DNA from: Acinetobacter calcoaceticus
Lineage (GTDB): Bacteria > Pseudomonadota > Gammaproteobacteria > Pseudomonadales > Moraxellaceae
DNA length: 64,000 nucleotides
Direction of reading: 5' to 3'
Assembly (NCBI RefSeq): GCF_004345325.1
Contig: NZ_SLVJ01000007.1
Coordinates: forward strand, 1 to 64,000
The translations under genes were made by a program, and so were the position numbers. Below are positions 8,752 through 17,715 of this stretch, piece after piece. The notes under the pieces are model-generated. The model did not search any database, was not told the origin of the DNA, and saw only the letters and a program-made list of their open reading frames with translations. Position 1 is the first letter of the stretch. Each line of letters begins with the position of its first letter.

Positions 8752-9747
8752 TTAGTCCATGGATGTATTTGGATTAATTTGCTCATCCTGTTGTTTTGAC
8801 CAATAGTTGGCAATGATACCGCAGACCATCAATTGGATTTGATGAAAAATCATGATCGGCAACACGATCATTCCCAAGGGTTGACCTGCAAATAAGATTT
8901 GCGCCATCGGTACACCACTGGCCAAGGTCTTCTTTGAGCCACAGAAAAATACCGTGATTTGATCAGCACGATTCAGCCCCAACCATTTAGGTAAATACAG
9001 GGACAACAGCATGATCGCAGTCAATAACACCGAACAGATCAAAGTTAGATAGAGCAAGGTCTGCCAACTGACTTGGCTCCAAAGTCCAGCCACCACAGCT
9101 CCACTAAATGCGCCATAAACCACCATTAAAATGGTGCCCTGATCAAAGTTTTTGACGATACTGGGTGCCTTTTTCATCCATGGGAATACATAAGGTCTTA
9201 GCAACTGCCCTGCAATAAACGGTAGCAATAACAGCAAGCCAATCTCGATAATCGATGCGGTTGGATCATAGTCATGCTTAGATTGACCAAAGATAAATAA
9301 GCTCACCATGACTGGGGTGATAAACATCCCGACCAAGTTTGAAAAGGACGCGCTACAGACTGCTGCAGCAACGTTACCGCGTGCCACCGAGGTAAAGGCA
9401 ATGGATGACTGCACTGTCGATGGCAAGAAGCACATAAACAAAAAGCCCCAGTACAACTGCTGCCCAAGCACAGGCTCAACCAAAGGTTTGGCGAGTAGGC
9501 CCAAGATCGGGAAGATGGCAAAGGTAATCGCAAATACCAAGCTATGCAGTTTCCAATGCAAGATTCCTTCCACGATGGCTTGGCGTGATAATTTCGCCCC
9601 ATGCAAAAAGAACAAAACCGCAATCGCAACATTGGTACCCAAGGAAAAGACCTGTGCCGCTTGACCGTGCACAGGCAGAAAACTCGCCAATAGCACCATC
9701 ACAAAAAGTGAAATTGTGAATCGATCCAGCGCTAATAATTTCAACAT
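8752..9747 (-). CDS. SBF-like (bile acid:sodium symporter superfamily) transporter, YfeH type
   Basis: 331 residues, close to E. coli YfeH (332). About ten hydrophobic segments run from residue 10 to 315. Conserved features of the SBF-like branch are FLHGAKLS near residue 50, FLPSTVQSSIAFTSVARGN near 110-125 and FFCGSKKTLASGVPMA near 270-285. It is an inner membrane protein; the substrate is unknown and bile acid is unlikely to be the natural one. AGGA lies before the ATG. Transcription must first cross the structured element at 9791-9861, which suggests control in the leader. Confidence 0.85.
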   Translation of the reverse strand: MLKLLALDRFTISLFVMVLLASFLPVHGQAAQVFSLGTNVAIAVLFFLHGAKLSRQAIVEGILHWKLHSLVFAITFAIFPILGLLAKPLVEPVLGQQLYWGFLFMCFLPSTVQSSIAFTSVARGNVAAAVCSASFSNLVGMFITPVMVSLFIFGQSKHDYDPTASIIEIGLLLLLPFIAGQLLRPYVFPWMKKAPSIVKNFDQGTILMVVYGAFSGAVVAGLWSQVSWQTLLYLTLICSVLLTAIMLLSLYLPKWLGLNRADQITVFFCGSKKTLASGVPMAQILFAGQPLGMIVLPIMIFHQIQLMVCGIIANYWSKQQDEQINPNTSMD

Positions 9748-9790
9748 AATTACATCCTGTATTCTGGCCTATCGTCCATCGTCACGGCAT

Positions 9791-9861
9791 AAAAAAGCCC
9801 AGTAAGCCCCTTTAGCTTCGACCAGTATGATCGATCATTAAAGGTTCATCTTACTGAGCTT
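9791..9861 (-). promoter_or_regulatory. Structured leader RNA with terminator form upstream of the SBF-like gene
   Basis: On the minus strand a 12-bp outer stem (AAGCUCAGUAAG with CUUACUGGGCUU, one G-U pair) encloses a 6-bp stem (CCUUUA/UAAAGG) and a 12-base palindrome AUGAUCGAUCAU. The outer stem runs straight into a U-run at 9791-9796, as in an intrinsic terminator. The gene starts 44 bases downstream. It may be an attenuator or riboswitch-like leader, or the terminator of an unseen small RNA. I do not recognise a known riboswitch consensus. Confidence 0.5.
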
Positions 9862-9927
9862 GATAAATAAAGCTATTTTTCAAACAAAATGTTCACTATT
9901 TTGTTTAAAAATCCCCCCTCCTACAGT

Positions 9928-9958
9928 CCCTCTCCTTTCAGGAGAGGATGGGTGAGGT
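9928..9958. repeat. REP-like palindromic repeat, copy 1
   Basis: An 18-base palindromic core (CCTCTCCT/AGGAGAGG arms around TTC) followed by GGTGAGGT. The same unit recurs at 9965-9994. Confidence 0.65.
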
Positions 9959-9964
9959 AAAACG

Positions 9965-9994
9965 CCTCTCCTTTCAGGAGAGGTTCGGTGAGGT
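9965..9994. repeat. REP-like palindromic repeat, copy 2
   Basis: Same palindromic core and GGTGAGGT tail as copy 1, in the same orientation. It ends directly against the gloA stop codon. Such CTCTCC/GGAGAG palindromes are dispersed extragenic repeats in many Gram-negative genomes. Confidence 0.65.
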
Positions 9995-10396
9995 CTAGTT
10001 ACTACGTGCAAATTGATCCTGCTGGATTAATTCCACTTTATAGCCATCTGGATCTTCAACAAAGGCGATGACTGAGCGACCGCCCTTCATTGGACCCGCT
10101 TCACGAACCACGTTTCCGCCACGCGCTTTGATGAGCTCACAAGCGGCATACGCATCAGCAACCCCGATGGCAATGTGTCCATAAGCCGTACCGAGTTCAT
10201 AGTCAGTCGTATCCCAGTTATGGGTCAACTCCAACACGGTATGGTCTTTTTCTTCACCGTAGCCCACAAAGGCCAAGGTAAAACGCCCTTCTGGGAACTC
10301 ATTTTGACGCAACAAAGTCATACCAAGGACTTCAGTGTAGAACTTCAAGGATTGTTCTAAGTTGCCTACTCGCAACATGGTATGTAGCATGCGCAT
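9995..10396 (-). CDS. gloA: Lactoylglutathione lyase (glyoxalase I)
   Basis: 133 residues, the normal single-domain VOC-fold length. It isomerises the hemithioacetal of methylglyoxal and glutathione to S-lactoylglutathione in the cytoplasm, the first step of methylglyoxal removal. All four metal ligands of the E. coli enzyme are present at the same positions: His5, Glu56, His74 and Glu122. The start [10 protein letters not shown] matches the family. AAGGAGAA precedes the ATG. It lies 56 bases after ampG in the same direction and may be cotranscribed. Two REP-like palindromes sit at its 3' end. Confidence 0.97.
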   Translation of the reverse strand: MRMLHTMLRVGNLEQSLKFYTEVLGMTLLRQNEFPEGRFTLAFVGYGEEKDHTVLELTHNWDTTDYELGTAYGHIAIGVADAYAACELIKARGGNVVREAGPMKGGRSVIAFVEDPDGYKVELIQQDQFARSN

Positions 10397-10452
10397 TGCG
10401 TTCTCCTTAAGTTTATCAAGAATATAAATGAAGTCGGTTCATTCAACGTTGA

Positions 10453-12687
10453 TTATTTCAGTTCAGGTCGATTCGCCAACAATCGTCCAACCCAGATCAC
10501 CAAGAAGAAGATTGGAATCCCCATCAAGAAGGTCGAAAAGAAGAAGGTTGAATAGCCAAAACTGGTCACAATTGTACCCGAATATCCCGCGATCATTTTA
10601 GGGAATAGTAACATCAACGAACTGAAGATCGCATACTGCATGGCAGTGAATGAGATACTGGTCAGGCTGGATAAGAAGGCAATAAATACCGCACCGGCCA
10701 ACCCTGATGCCAAGTTATCAAAGATAATCCCCATCACCAACCAGACCTTACTATAAGGCACAACCACTTTACCTTTGAGTACCACATCATCCGCGTGTTG
10801 TAGATCAACTGCTGCGATATCAGCGACAGCAAGTCTAAAAGCTGGTTGGTTCTGATCTTTAAATACCTGATAAGCATGCTGCTGATTTAACACATGCTTT
10901 TGCTGCTGTAGTTGATAGCTTGCCGACACATCCAAGCGCTGTTGTTTGGCAAGTTGCGCCCCCGGAATCACCAAACTCCATTCTTGCTTATCTACTTTCG
11001 CAGTCAGTGCTTTGTCCTTGCCTAAGCGGACTTCGATCGCTTGTAAAGTTGCATCTTGAGGGAGATTGACGATGCTACCGCGCACGATGACATCTTTCAG
11101 CAATTGATTTTTATATAAGCGATCATCACCGCCAATGGCCTGTACAAAGACTTGGGCTTGATCAGATTTTTTATAACTATCAAATGCCACGGCGACACTC
11201 AGTGCTTGTGCCTGACCTTCGGGCTGTGCCGACACCACAATCTGCTGTAAAGCACTGCCATGACCACTATTATTGCTATTACTGCTATTACTGCTATTGC
11301 TGGTAAGGGCTGATTGCGCGACGGTCAGCGCTTGTAGCTCTTTTTTCGGTAGATTTAAATTCCAGTTCCCCACTTCATCAGGCTGAACCACATGGGTTTT
11401 ATCACCAACCACCACGCTAACATCATTGATCTTTGGACCTGACTTCACCAATCCCACAAAGATCAAATTGGTACTACTGGCCAAAACTGCACCCACCAAC
11501 ATCAACTTCAGCACATTATATTTTTGTGCCAAGATCCCGCCGATCAGACCACCGAGGATCACAAAGATCACAGCAAAGAGTTTGTTAAACCATGCGATTT
11601 CTTCTTTATCAAAGTTGAGATCCAGATAAAACAAGTTGGCCATCACGCCAGCCACCACATCGGAGATGCGATAAAAGCCGATTAACAACAGGATGGCCAA
11701 AGCCACCTTGACGCCATAGCGCTTAAAGAAGTCCAGTAATGGCGCAATCCACGTGTCGACCACAACCTTTTGCTTGACCAGACCAGTCTTGATCAAGCCC
11801 ATCACCACCAGTACGGCACAGAGTACACTGACGATAAAACGCAAAACCAATAATAGAAAACTGAGGAGTGAGTCCTGCACCTTGAGTAACGCAATTAGAT
11901 CGCCCAGAAAATAAAAACTTGAGCCAAAAATCACGGTAGATATCACGAATACCCCAAACAACTGCAAATAGTCTGCGGTTCGATAATCGCTCGTATTGCG
12001 TTGAATTTTCGGTTCATGGATCAGTAGTGTGGTGACCACACCGATCAGCATTAAAGCCGCCATCAACAAATAGGTGCTTTGCCATGCTTCATAGATATAG
12101 TTACCCGCTGCAGTCCCTAAAGAGGCAGCAAATAACAATCCACCCAATTGGGTAATAATAGTGGCGATGCGATAACCGGCATTATAGGTTGATGCTAATA
12201 CGGTCTGTAAATTGGGATCTTGGCTCAATTCGATACGGTATGCATCGACGATAATATCTTGCGTTGCCGATGAGAAACCCAGAAATACCGCTGACATAGC
12301 CATTAAAGTCAGGTTAGGTATAGAACCATAGCTGAATAATCCCGGACGTGGATCGATAAAGGACATTGCACAAATCGCAGTAATCACCAAGATTTGCGAG
12401 ACCAACAGCCAACTGCGGCGTTGTCCCATTTGACGAGTTAGAAAGGGTAATGGCAGCTTATCGATCAGCGGTGCCCAAATAAACTTAAAGGCATAGGCCA
12501 AACCCGCCCATGAAAACATGGTGATGGTACTACGCTGTACCCCTGCTTCACTCAACCAAAAAGAGAGTGTTGCAAAGATCAGAAAAATCGGGATCCCCGA
12601 TGAAAATCCCAGCGCCAGCATGATCAAAGCACGTCGATCGAGAAAAGCCTTGAGGCCTGAGATAAAGCCTTTGGTTTGCGTAGTCAT
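10453..12687 (-). CDS. ampG: AmpG-family muropeptide permease with a large extra soluble domain
   Basis: 744 residues; E. coli AmpG has 491. The N-terminal part (1-415) is typical AmpG: GFSSGIPIFLIFATLSFWLSEAG at 27-49, WAPLIDKLPLPF near 71-82 and ATQDIIVDAYR near 141-151. The last membrane part (645-744, DNLASGLAGAVFIAFLSSLT) also matches. AmpG imports anhydromuropeptides from the periplasm for wall recycling and can feed beta-lactamase induction. Between these parts, residues ~416-645 are soluble and hold two similar beta-rich units, around 421-460 (GNWNLNLP) and 549-592 (QEWSLVIP), with a Ser/Asn linker at 462-475. They resemble bacterial Ig-like repeats. Confidence 0.88.
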   Translation of the reverse strand: MTTQTKGFISGLKAFLDRRALIMLALGFSSGIPIFLIFATLSFWLSEAGVQRSTITMFSWAGLAYAFKFIWAPLIDKLPLPFLTRQMGQRRSWLLVSQILVITAICAMSFIDPRPGLFSYGSIPNLTLMAMSAVFLGFSSATQDIIVDAYRIELSQDPNLQTVLASTYNAGYRIATIITQLGGLLFAASLGTAAGNYIYEAWQSTYLLMAALMLIGVVTTLLIHEPKIQRNTSDYRTADYLQLFGVFVISTVIFGSSFYFLGDLIALLKVQDSLLSFLLLVLRFIVSVLCAVLVVMGLIKTGLVKQKVVVDTWIAPLLDFFKRYGVKVALAILLLIGFYRISDVVAGVMANLFYLDLNFDKEEIAWFNKLFAVIFVILGGLIGGILAQKYNVLKLMLVGAVLASSTNLIFVGLVKSGPKINDVSVVVGDKTHVVQPDEVGNWNLNLPKKELQALTVAQSALTSNSSNSSNSNNSGHGSALQQIVVSAQPEGQAQALSVAVAFDSYKKSDQAQVFVQAIGGDDRLYKNQLLKDVIVRGSIVNLPQDATLQAIEVRLGKDKALTAKVDKQEWSLVIPGAQLAKQQRLDVSASYQLQQQKHVLNQQHAYQVFKDQNQPAFRLAVADIAAVDLQHADDVVLKGKVVVPYSKVWLVMGIIFDNLASGLAGAVFIAFLSSLTSISFTAMQYAIFSSLMLLFPKMIAGYSGTIVTSFGYSTFFFSTFLMGIPIFFLVIWVGRLLANRPELK

Positions 12688-12878
12688 CGCGTTATTGTTT
12701 TCTACAAAATTAAATAGTGCTATTCAACCTTTTAATGCGAACAGATTCAATATTTTTATGCACTCATTGTGCGGAAAGGCGGAGAAATACAAAGAATTCC
12801 TCCCAGTGTGCTTGAATTTTTTCAGTAAACCTGTATACCTTTAACTTTTCAACCGCAACTCAGTTTTGGATTTCACCA

Positions 12879-15494
12879 GTGGCCCAAAAACACGATCAAG
12901 TAAACTCAAATGTTCTCGCTTATACAACTATAACGCCATTAGCTATCAGTGAATCCCTATTGCCATCCGTATTTGAACAGGAACAAATTAAAACCACACT
13001 TGTTCAAACGGCACTTAAACCAGAACAACTGACCCATATTCCCAATACTCAAAGTATTCCAACTTCGACCCGACGTATAAAACCGCTGAATAATTTTTTA
13101 GGCCAAGACCGCGCCAAAGCATCTGTTGAGGCGGGCATCGCCTTGCCCTATTCAGGCTATAACATCTTTGCAGTCGGTACCGCAGGTCTGGGCAAACGCA
13201 CCATGATCAAGCGTTTGTTACAACAACACGCCAAGACGATGCCTACACCGGATGACTGGGTTTATCTGAATAATTTTAAAAATGCTCGCCAACCTTTAGT
13301 GCTTAATTTTCCAGCGGGTATGGGAAGTAAATTTCAAACCCAACTGCATCAAGCATGGCAAACCATTTTAAAACAATTAGAACGTCGCTTCAGTGCCGAG
13401 ACTTATCACAATCGTATTGAAAGTATTCGTCAAGTCACTGGCAATGAACAGCAATTGGCTTTGGTCGAACTCACCAAAGAAGGCGAAGAACTCGATCTAA
13501 AATTGATCAATCGCGATGATGAGCATTGTTTTGTCCCGACCCAGATCAAGGATCAAAAGATCCTTGAGATGACCCAAGAAGAAATGAATGCGCTGAGCAG
13601 CAAAGAACGTGCGGATATCGCGTCTAAAATCCGTTATATGGATAAAAAATTAGAGCGCTTGGGCTCTCAGTTGGGTACTTTAGAAGATGATGCCCGTGAT
13701 CAAGTCTCTGAGCTCAATCGCGATATTGCCAAGCAAGTGGTCATTCCGCGTATGCAGCAGATCCTGCATAAGCATGAGGGGGTCAAAGGCTTAGAGCTGT
13801 ACTTAAAGCATTATGCCGCCGATATTATTGAAAACGTCGAGATGATCCTAGAGCAGGAAGAAGACGAGTTTTCGCCTAGCCTGTTTAACCGTGTGCCGTC
13901 ACGCTACCAAGCCAACGTGGTGGTCAGCAACCGTGCCAATACCGGTGCGCCGGTGATCTTTGAGGACTTCCCTACCCATTACAATCTATTGGGCCATGTG
14001 GAACAACTGACCCATAATGGTACGATTACCACAGATTTCACCTTAATTCGTCCGGGTTCATTGCATCAAGCCAATGGCGGTTTCCTGATCCTCGAAGCTG
14101 AACAATTGCTAGAGCAACCCTATGCATGGCAAGGGCTAAAACGTGCGCTGAAATCAGGGCAACTCAAACTTTCTTCGCTAGAGCACATGTTGACCCTGAC
14201 CGGTAGCATTTCGATTGAGCCGGCCTCTATTCCACTGAAACTCAAAGTGGTGTTATTGGCAGAACCTGAAATTTATTATGAAATTTTAGAGCTTGAGCCA
14301 GAACTCGGTAGTGTCTTTAAGATCCGTGCTGATTTCACCGACACGCTACAACGTAACCACGACAACGAACAAGCCTATATGCAGTTGATCGCGGATTATG
14401 TACAACAAGACAAATTATTGCCTTTTGATCGCACCGCTTTGGCAGCCTTGTTGACCGACTCTAGCCGTCAAGCTGAGGATCAAAGCTCGCTTTCCTTGCA
14501 TGCCCTGACCTTGGGTGATCTGATCCGTGAATCGCATCATCATGCGGCACAGACCGAAGAAAAAATGGTCTCGGCTGAGCACATCAACACCGCACTCAAA
14601 CATCGCCAATATCGCTTAGGCTATTTGAGAGAGCTGTATTGGCAAGACCTGTTCCGTGGCACCCAGTTGATTGAAACTCGTGGTCATCGTTTGGGCCAGA
14701 TCAATGCCTTGTCGGTGATCCATTATGCAGATGTTGAATTTGGACTCCCTTCACGCCTGACTGCTTCGGTCTATCAAGGTGGCGGTGATATCTTGGATAT
14801 CGAGCGCAGTGTCGAACTTGGCGGTTCCCTACATGCCAAAGGCGTGTTGTTGATGTCGAGCTTCCTCAAAGCGCATTTTGGTCGTGAGCAAATCTTGCAT
14901 TTCTCTGCTGCCCTCGCCTTTGAACAAAGTTATGGTCAGGTTGATGGCGACAGCGCGACTGTAGCGGAGTTATCTGCCTTGATCTCTGCGATCAGCCAAT
15001 TGCCGATTGATCAATCTTGGGCCATTACTGGCTCAATGAACCAATTGGGCCAAGTGCAACCGATTGGCGGGGTCAATGCCAAGATCGAAGGCTTCTTTGA
15101 TGCATGCAAAATGCAAGGTCTCACTGGCAAACAAGGGGTGATCATTCCAAGGCAGAACATGCAACATCTGATGCTACGCCAAGATGTCATCGATGCTGTG
15201 GCTGAAGCTCAGTTCCATATCCATGCCATTAATACCATTGATGAAGCCCTTGAAATTTTAATGGCGCGTCCTGTTGGCACCTTAGATAAAAAAGGTCGCT
15301 ATAGCAAACACTCGATTTACGCTGCGGTTATGGCACAACTTGAGTATTGGCAAGCCATTGAAGATGGTACTCACTTGCAAGAAAAGCCGAAGAAAAAGAA
15401 GAAGAAAAAGAAAAAAGAGCCAAGCAAAAAAGTAGAGGCTAAAACTGAGGTCGAAACTGAAGTGGAACAGACCGCAAAAACAGCCAGCGAGTAG
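12879..15494 (+). CDS. Lon-like ATP-dependent protease (AAA_32/Lon_C, AsrA type)
   Basis: 871 residues from a GTG start. The C-terminal Lon protease domain is intact: catalytic Ser692 in VDGDSA and Lys735 in GGVNAKIEG, 43 apart as in Lon. The N-terminal P-loop region GTAGLGKRT (100-108) has Arg where Ser/Thr normally follows the Lys, and the Walker B region reads LILEAEQLL. This matches the Lon-related proteins that lack the Lon substrate domain, such as Pseudomonas AsrA (PA0779), linked to heat and aminoglycoside stress. A helical stretch at ~180-330 is inserted in the ATPase. The end is a Lys-run followed by an acidic tail. Confidence 0.88.
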   Translation: MAQKHDQVNSNVLAYTTITPLAISESLLPSVFEQEQIKTTLVQTALKPEQLTHIPNTQSIPTSTRRIKPLNNFLGQDRAKASVEAGIALPYSGYNIFAVGTAGLGKRTMIKRLLQQHAKTMPTPDDWVYLNNFKNARQPLVLNFPAGMGSKFQTQLHQAWQTILKQLERRFSAETYHNRIESIRQVTGNEQQLALVELTKEGEELDLKLINRDDEHCFVPTQIKDQKILEMTQEEMNALSSKERADIASKIRYMDKKLERLGSQLGTLEDDARDQVSELNRDIAKQVVIPRMQQILHKHEGVKGLELYLKHYAADIIENVEMILEQEEDEFSPSLFNRVPSRYQANVVVSNRANTGAPVIFEDFPTHYNLLGHVEQLTHNGTITTDFTLIRPGSLHQANGGFLILEAEQLLEQPYAWQGLKRALKSGQLKLSSLEHMLTLTGSISIEPASIPLKLKVVLLAEPEIYYEILELEPELGSVFKIRADFTDTLQRNHDNEQAYMQLIADYVQQDKLLPFDRTALAALLTDSSRQAEDQSSLSLHALTLGDLIRESHHHAAQTEEKMVSAEHINTALKHRQYRLGYLRELYWQDLFRGTQLIETRGHRLGQINALSVIHYADVEFGLPSRLTASVYQGGGDILDIERSVELGGSLHAKGVLLMSSFLKAHFGREQILHFSAALAFEQSYGQVDGDSATVAELSALISAISQLPIDQSWAITGSMNQLGQVQPIGGVNAKIEGFFDACKMQGLTGKQGVIIPRQNMQHLMLRQDVIDAVAEAQFHIHAINTIDEALEILMARPVGTLDKKGRYSKHSIYAAVMAQLEYWQAIEDGTHLQEKPKKKKKKKKKEPSKKVEAKTEVETEVEQTAKTASE

Positions 15495-15570
15495 TTCAGC
15501 GCTGCAAAAACTGCGCTAGCATGAAATTAATAGCATGCGTGAAATCAGCTGCATGCATTCAACATACATC

Positions 15571-15604
15571 AGGGTCTAGGTCAAAGTCATTTGGCCTAGA
15601 CCCT
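15571..15604 (+). terminator. Terminator of the Lon-like protease gene
   Basis: A long stem (AGGGTCTAGG with CCTAGACCCT, extended by CAAA/TTTG) with a 4-base loop, followed by TTTATTT. Confidence 0.85.
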
Positions 15605-15698
15605 TTTATTTAACAAGATTGGCTTTTCGCTAGATCAGCCTATTCCCATAGTCTGTAGAGTTGGGTGAGTTGAGATAGCTTGGAGAGATGCAGATCCA

Positions 15699-16934
15699 CT
15701 AAATCTCTTCTTTACGCACGATATAGTCTTCTAACTGCATCGCTTGCATTAACGGCCCCAGATCGGTCGCCGTTTTTAATTCGATATCAATACTCACGGC
15801 GCTGTTCTTGGCGCGACTGGTGGCCGCAAAGCGTTCATGGCGTAGTTCATAGATATTGCCACCTTGTTCCGCAATAATCGCAGTCAGACGTGCCAAGGCA
15901 CCAGGATGATCAGACAGATCGACACGAATCCGAACCAAACGCCCACTGCGGGTCAGGTGTCGTTGCAATACTGAGATCATCACACGGGTATCAATATTCC
16001 CGCCCGACAACACCACACCGACTTTATGGCCTAAAAACAGTTCAGGTTTGCTCATGATCGCAGCAATACCCGCAGCACCCGCCCCTTCACAGACGGTTTT
16101 TTCGACATTGAGTAACAGCGCGATGGACTCTTCGATCATGTCTTCATTGACCACCACAATCTCATCGACATATTTGGCCACGATCTGCCGTGTCAATTGA
16201 CCCGGATCAGCGACTGCGATCCCTTCTGCTACAGTAGACCCCAAGGAAGCAATCGATTGATCGCCAAACACCAACTTGGCCATATTGGGATAGACCGCGG
16301 ACTGCACCCCAATCACTCGGATCTCAGGTCGAATGGCCTTTGCTGCAATGGCCATCCCTGAGATCATGCCGCCGCCGCCAATCGGCACCACCAAGATATC
16401 CAAATCCGGAACACGCGCCAGCATCTCTATGGCAATCGTCCCTTGACCTGCAATCACATCTCGATCATCAAAGGGATGAATAATACTTAAGCCCTCTTCA
16501 GCAGAGAGTTCAAACATTTTCTGCGCAGCCTGATCATAGCTTTGCCCATGCAAGATCACCCGTGCGCCATACTCACGTACCCGTTGCACTTTGATATTGG
16601 GCGTGCTTTGTGGCATGACGATCGTCGCTGCAATCCCATTACGCTGCGCATGATAGGCCACACCTTGGGCATGATTGCCTGCAGAGGCTGCGATGACCCC
16701 AGCTTGCTTTTCTTGTTCTGTCAGGCAGAGTAATTTATTCAAGGCACCACGTTCTTTGAAGGATGCAGTAAATTGTAGATTTTCAAACTTGAGCCAGATT
16801 TGGCCCCCGAGTTTTTTAGAAATGGTTTCAGACTTAACACATGGACTTTCGACCAGCATACCTTTGATACGATCTGCAGCGGTTTGAATATCCTGTAACT
16901 CTGGAAAAGGGGCTGCATCAAAGGGCAGAAACAT
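15699..16934 (-). CDS. ilvA: Threonine ammonia-lyase with one ACT domain
   Basis: 411 residues. PLP-dependent deamination of threonine to 2-oxobutanoate, feeding isoleucine synthesis or threonine breakdown. The PLP lysine is Lys60 in SFKERGA; the phosphate-binding loop GGGGMISG lies near 185-190 and SGGNID near 305-310. A single C-terminal ACT-like domain (~330-411, RIRVDLSDHPGALARL) places it in the short one-ACT class (TIGR01127 type), not the 514-residue E. coli IlvA with two. It is a lone gene. The leader shows no Leu/Ile-rich attenuator peptide. Confidence 0.9.
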   Translation of the reverse strand: MFLPFDAAPFPELQDIQTAADRIKGMLVESPCVKSETISKKLGGQIWLKFENLQFTASFKERGALNKLLCLTEQEKQAGVIAASAGNHAQGVAYHAQRNGIAATIVMPQSTPNIKVQRVREYGARVILHGQSYDQAAQKMFELSAEEGLSIIHPFDDRDVIAGQGTIAIEMLARVPDLDILVVPIGGGGMISGMAIAAKAIRPEIRVIGVQSAVYPNMAKLVFGDQSIASLGSTVAEGIAVADPGQLTRQIVAKYVDEIVVVNEDMIEESIALLLNVEKTVCEGAGAAGIAAIMSKPELFLGHKVGVVLSGGNIDTRVMISVLQRHLTRSGRLVRIRVDLSDHPGALARLTAIIAEQGGNIYELRHERFAATSRAKNSAVSIDIELKTATDLGPLMQAMQLEDYIVRKEEI

Positions 16935-17143
16935 TGATCTTATCCTAGTATGAAAAATAAATTGAGATGTTTATAAAAGCACAAGCGCAAAATGATATTT
17001 AGAGGTTTTTGTATATAGATCGAGAAAAATCACTCAATTCAGATTTAATTGCTGCTTTAATCAACACATTCTCAATGAAAATCACTTTTTAGCGCAGCAC
17101 TATAAATAAAAACTACACTAGGACGAGATGCCTAAAGCAAAAA

Positions 17144-17171
17144 AAACGAGTCGCAAGCGCGACTCGTTTTT
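17144..17171 (-). terminator. grxD terminator
   Basis: 11-bp stem AAACGAGTCGC/GCGACTCGTTT with a 4-base loop and a U-run on the minus strand. Confidence 0.85.
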
Positions 17172-17212
17172 GGGATCAGCAGCCAATCACCGCAAGTGAC
17201 TGGCAGACAGCT

Positions 17213-17554
17213 TTAAGCTTCTGGAGCTGGGCTATGCTGTTCGATTAATGGCTTAAGTTCACCATTTTGGAACATTTCTAAGATGATGTCGCTACCACCA
17301 ATCAATTCAGCATTGACCCACAACTGTGGGAAAGTCGGCCAATTTGCAATCTGTGGCAACATTGCGCGAATATCTTGGTTCTCTAATATATTCACATAAG
17401 CAAAAGGACGACCAATTTGGCTCAGTGCTTCAACTGCACGTGCAGAAAATCCGCATTGTGGAAACTGTGGTGTACCTTTCATGTACAGGAGTACCGCATG
17501 TTTTGCAATTTGATCACGAATTAATGCTTCAGTGTCACGAGCTTGTTCAGTCAT
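17213..17554 (-). CDS. grxD: Monothiol glutaredoxin 4
   Basis: 113 residues from the ATG giving MTEQARDTEAL, which has GAGGA eight bases upstream; the longer open frame is rejected. Monothiol glutaredoxins with a CGFS site bind and pass on [2Fe-2S] clusters with glutathione, usually with BolA partners. The active site PQCGFS, the preceding KGTPQFP, the WPTFPQLWVN strand with cis-Pro and the GGSDI glutathione-binding motif are all present. It stands alone, divergent from argD. Confidence 0.95.
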   Translation of the reverse strand: MTEQARDTEALIRDQIAKHAVLLYMKGTPQFPQCGFSARAVEALSQIGRPFAYVNILENQDIRAMLPQIANWPTFPQLWVNAELIGGSDIILEMFQNGELKPLIEQHSPAPEA

Positions 17555-17715
17555 TGATAAGTCCTCAACTATTCTAAGCTGCATTATACCCAAATCAGAT
17601 TAAAACAATATGTTTAAAGCAATAAAACTATTTATATTTCGGTTTAGGCTTTAAATTTGTTGGCTTTTTTGCTTATATAATCTTTCACTTTAAACCTCAT
17701 AGATAAGAGCTCACT

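Noticed and set aside
15385..15430. A-rich run in the Lon-like gene as a programmed frameshift site
   Set aside because: The heptamer A AAA AAG is not in the reading phase needed for a -1 slip, and no stimulatory hairpin follows.
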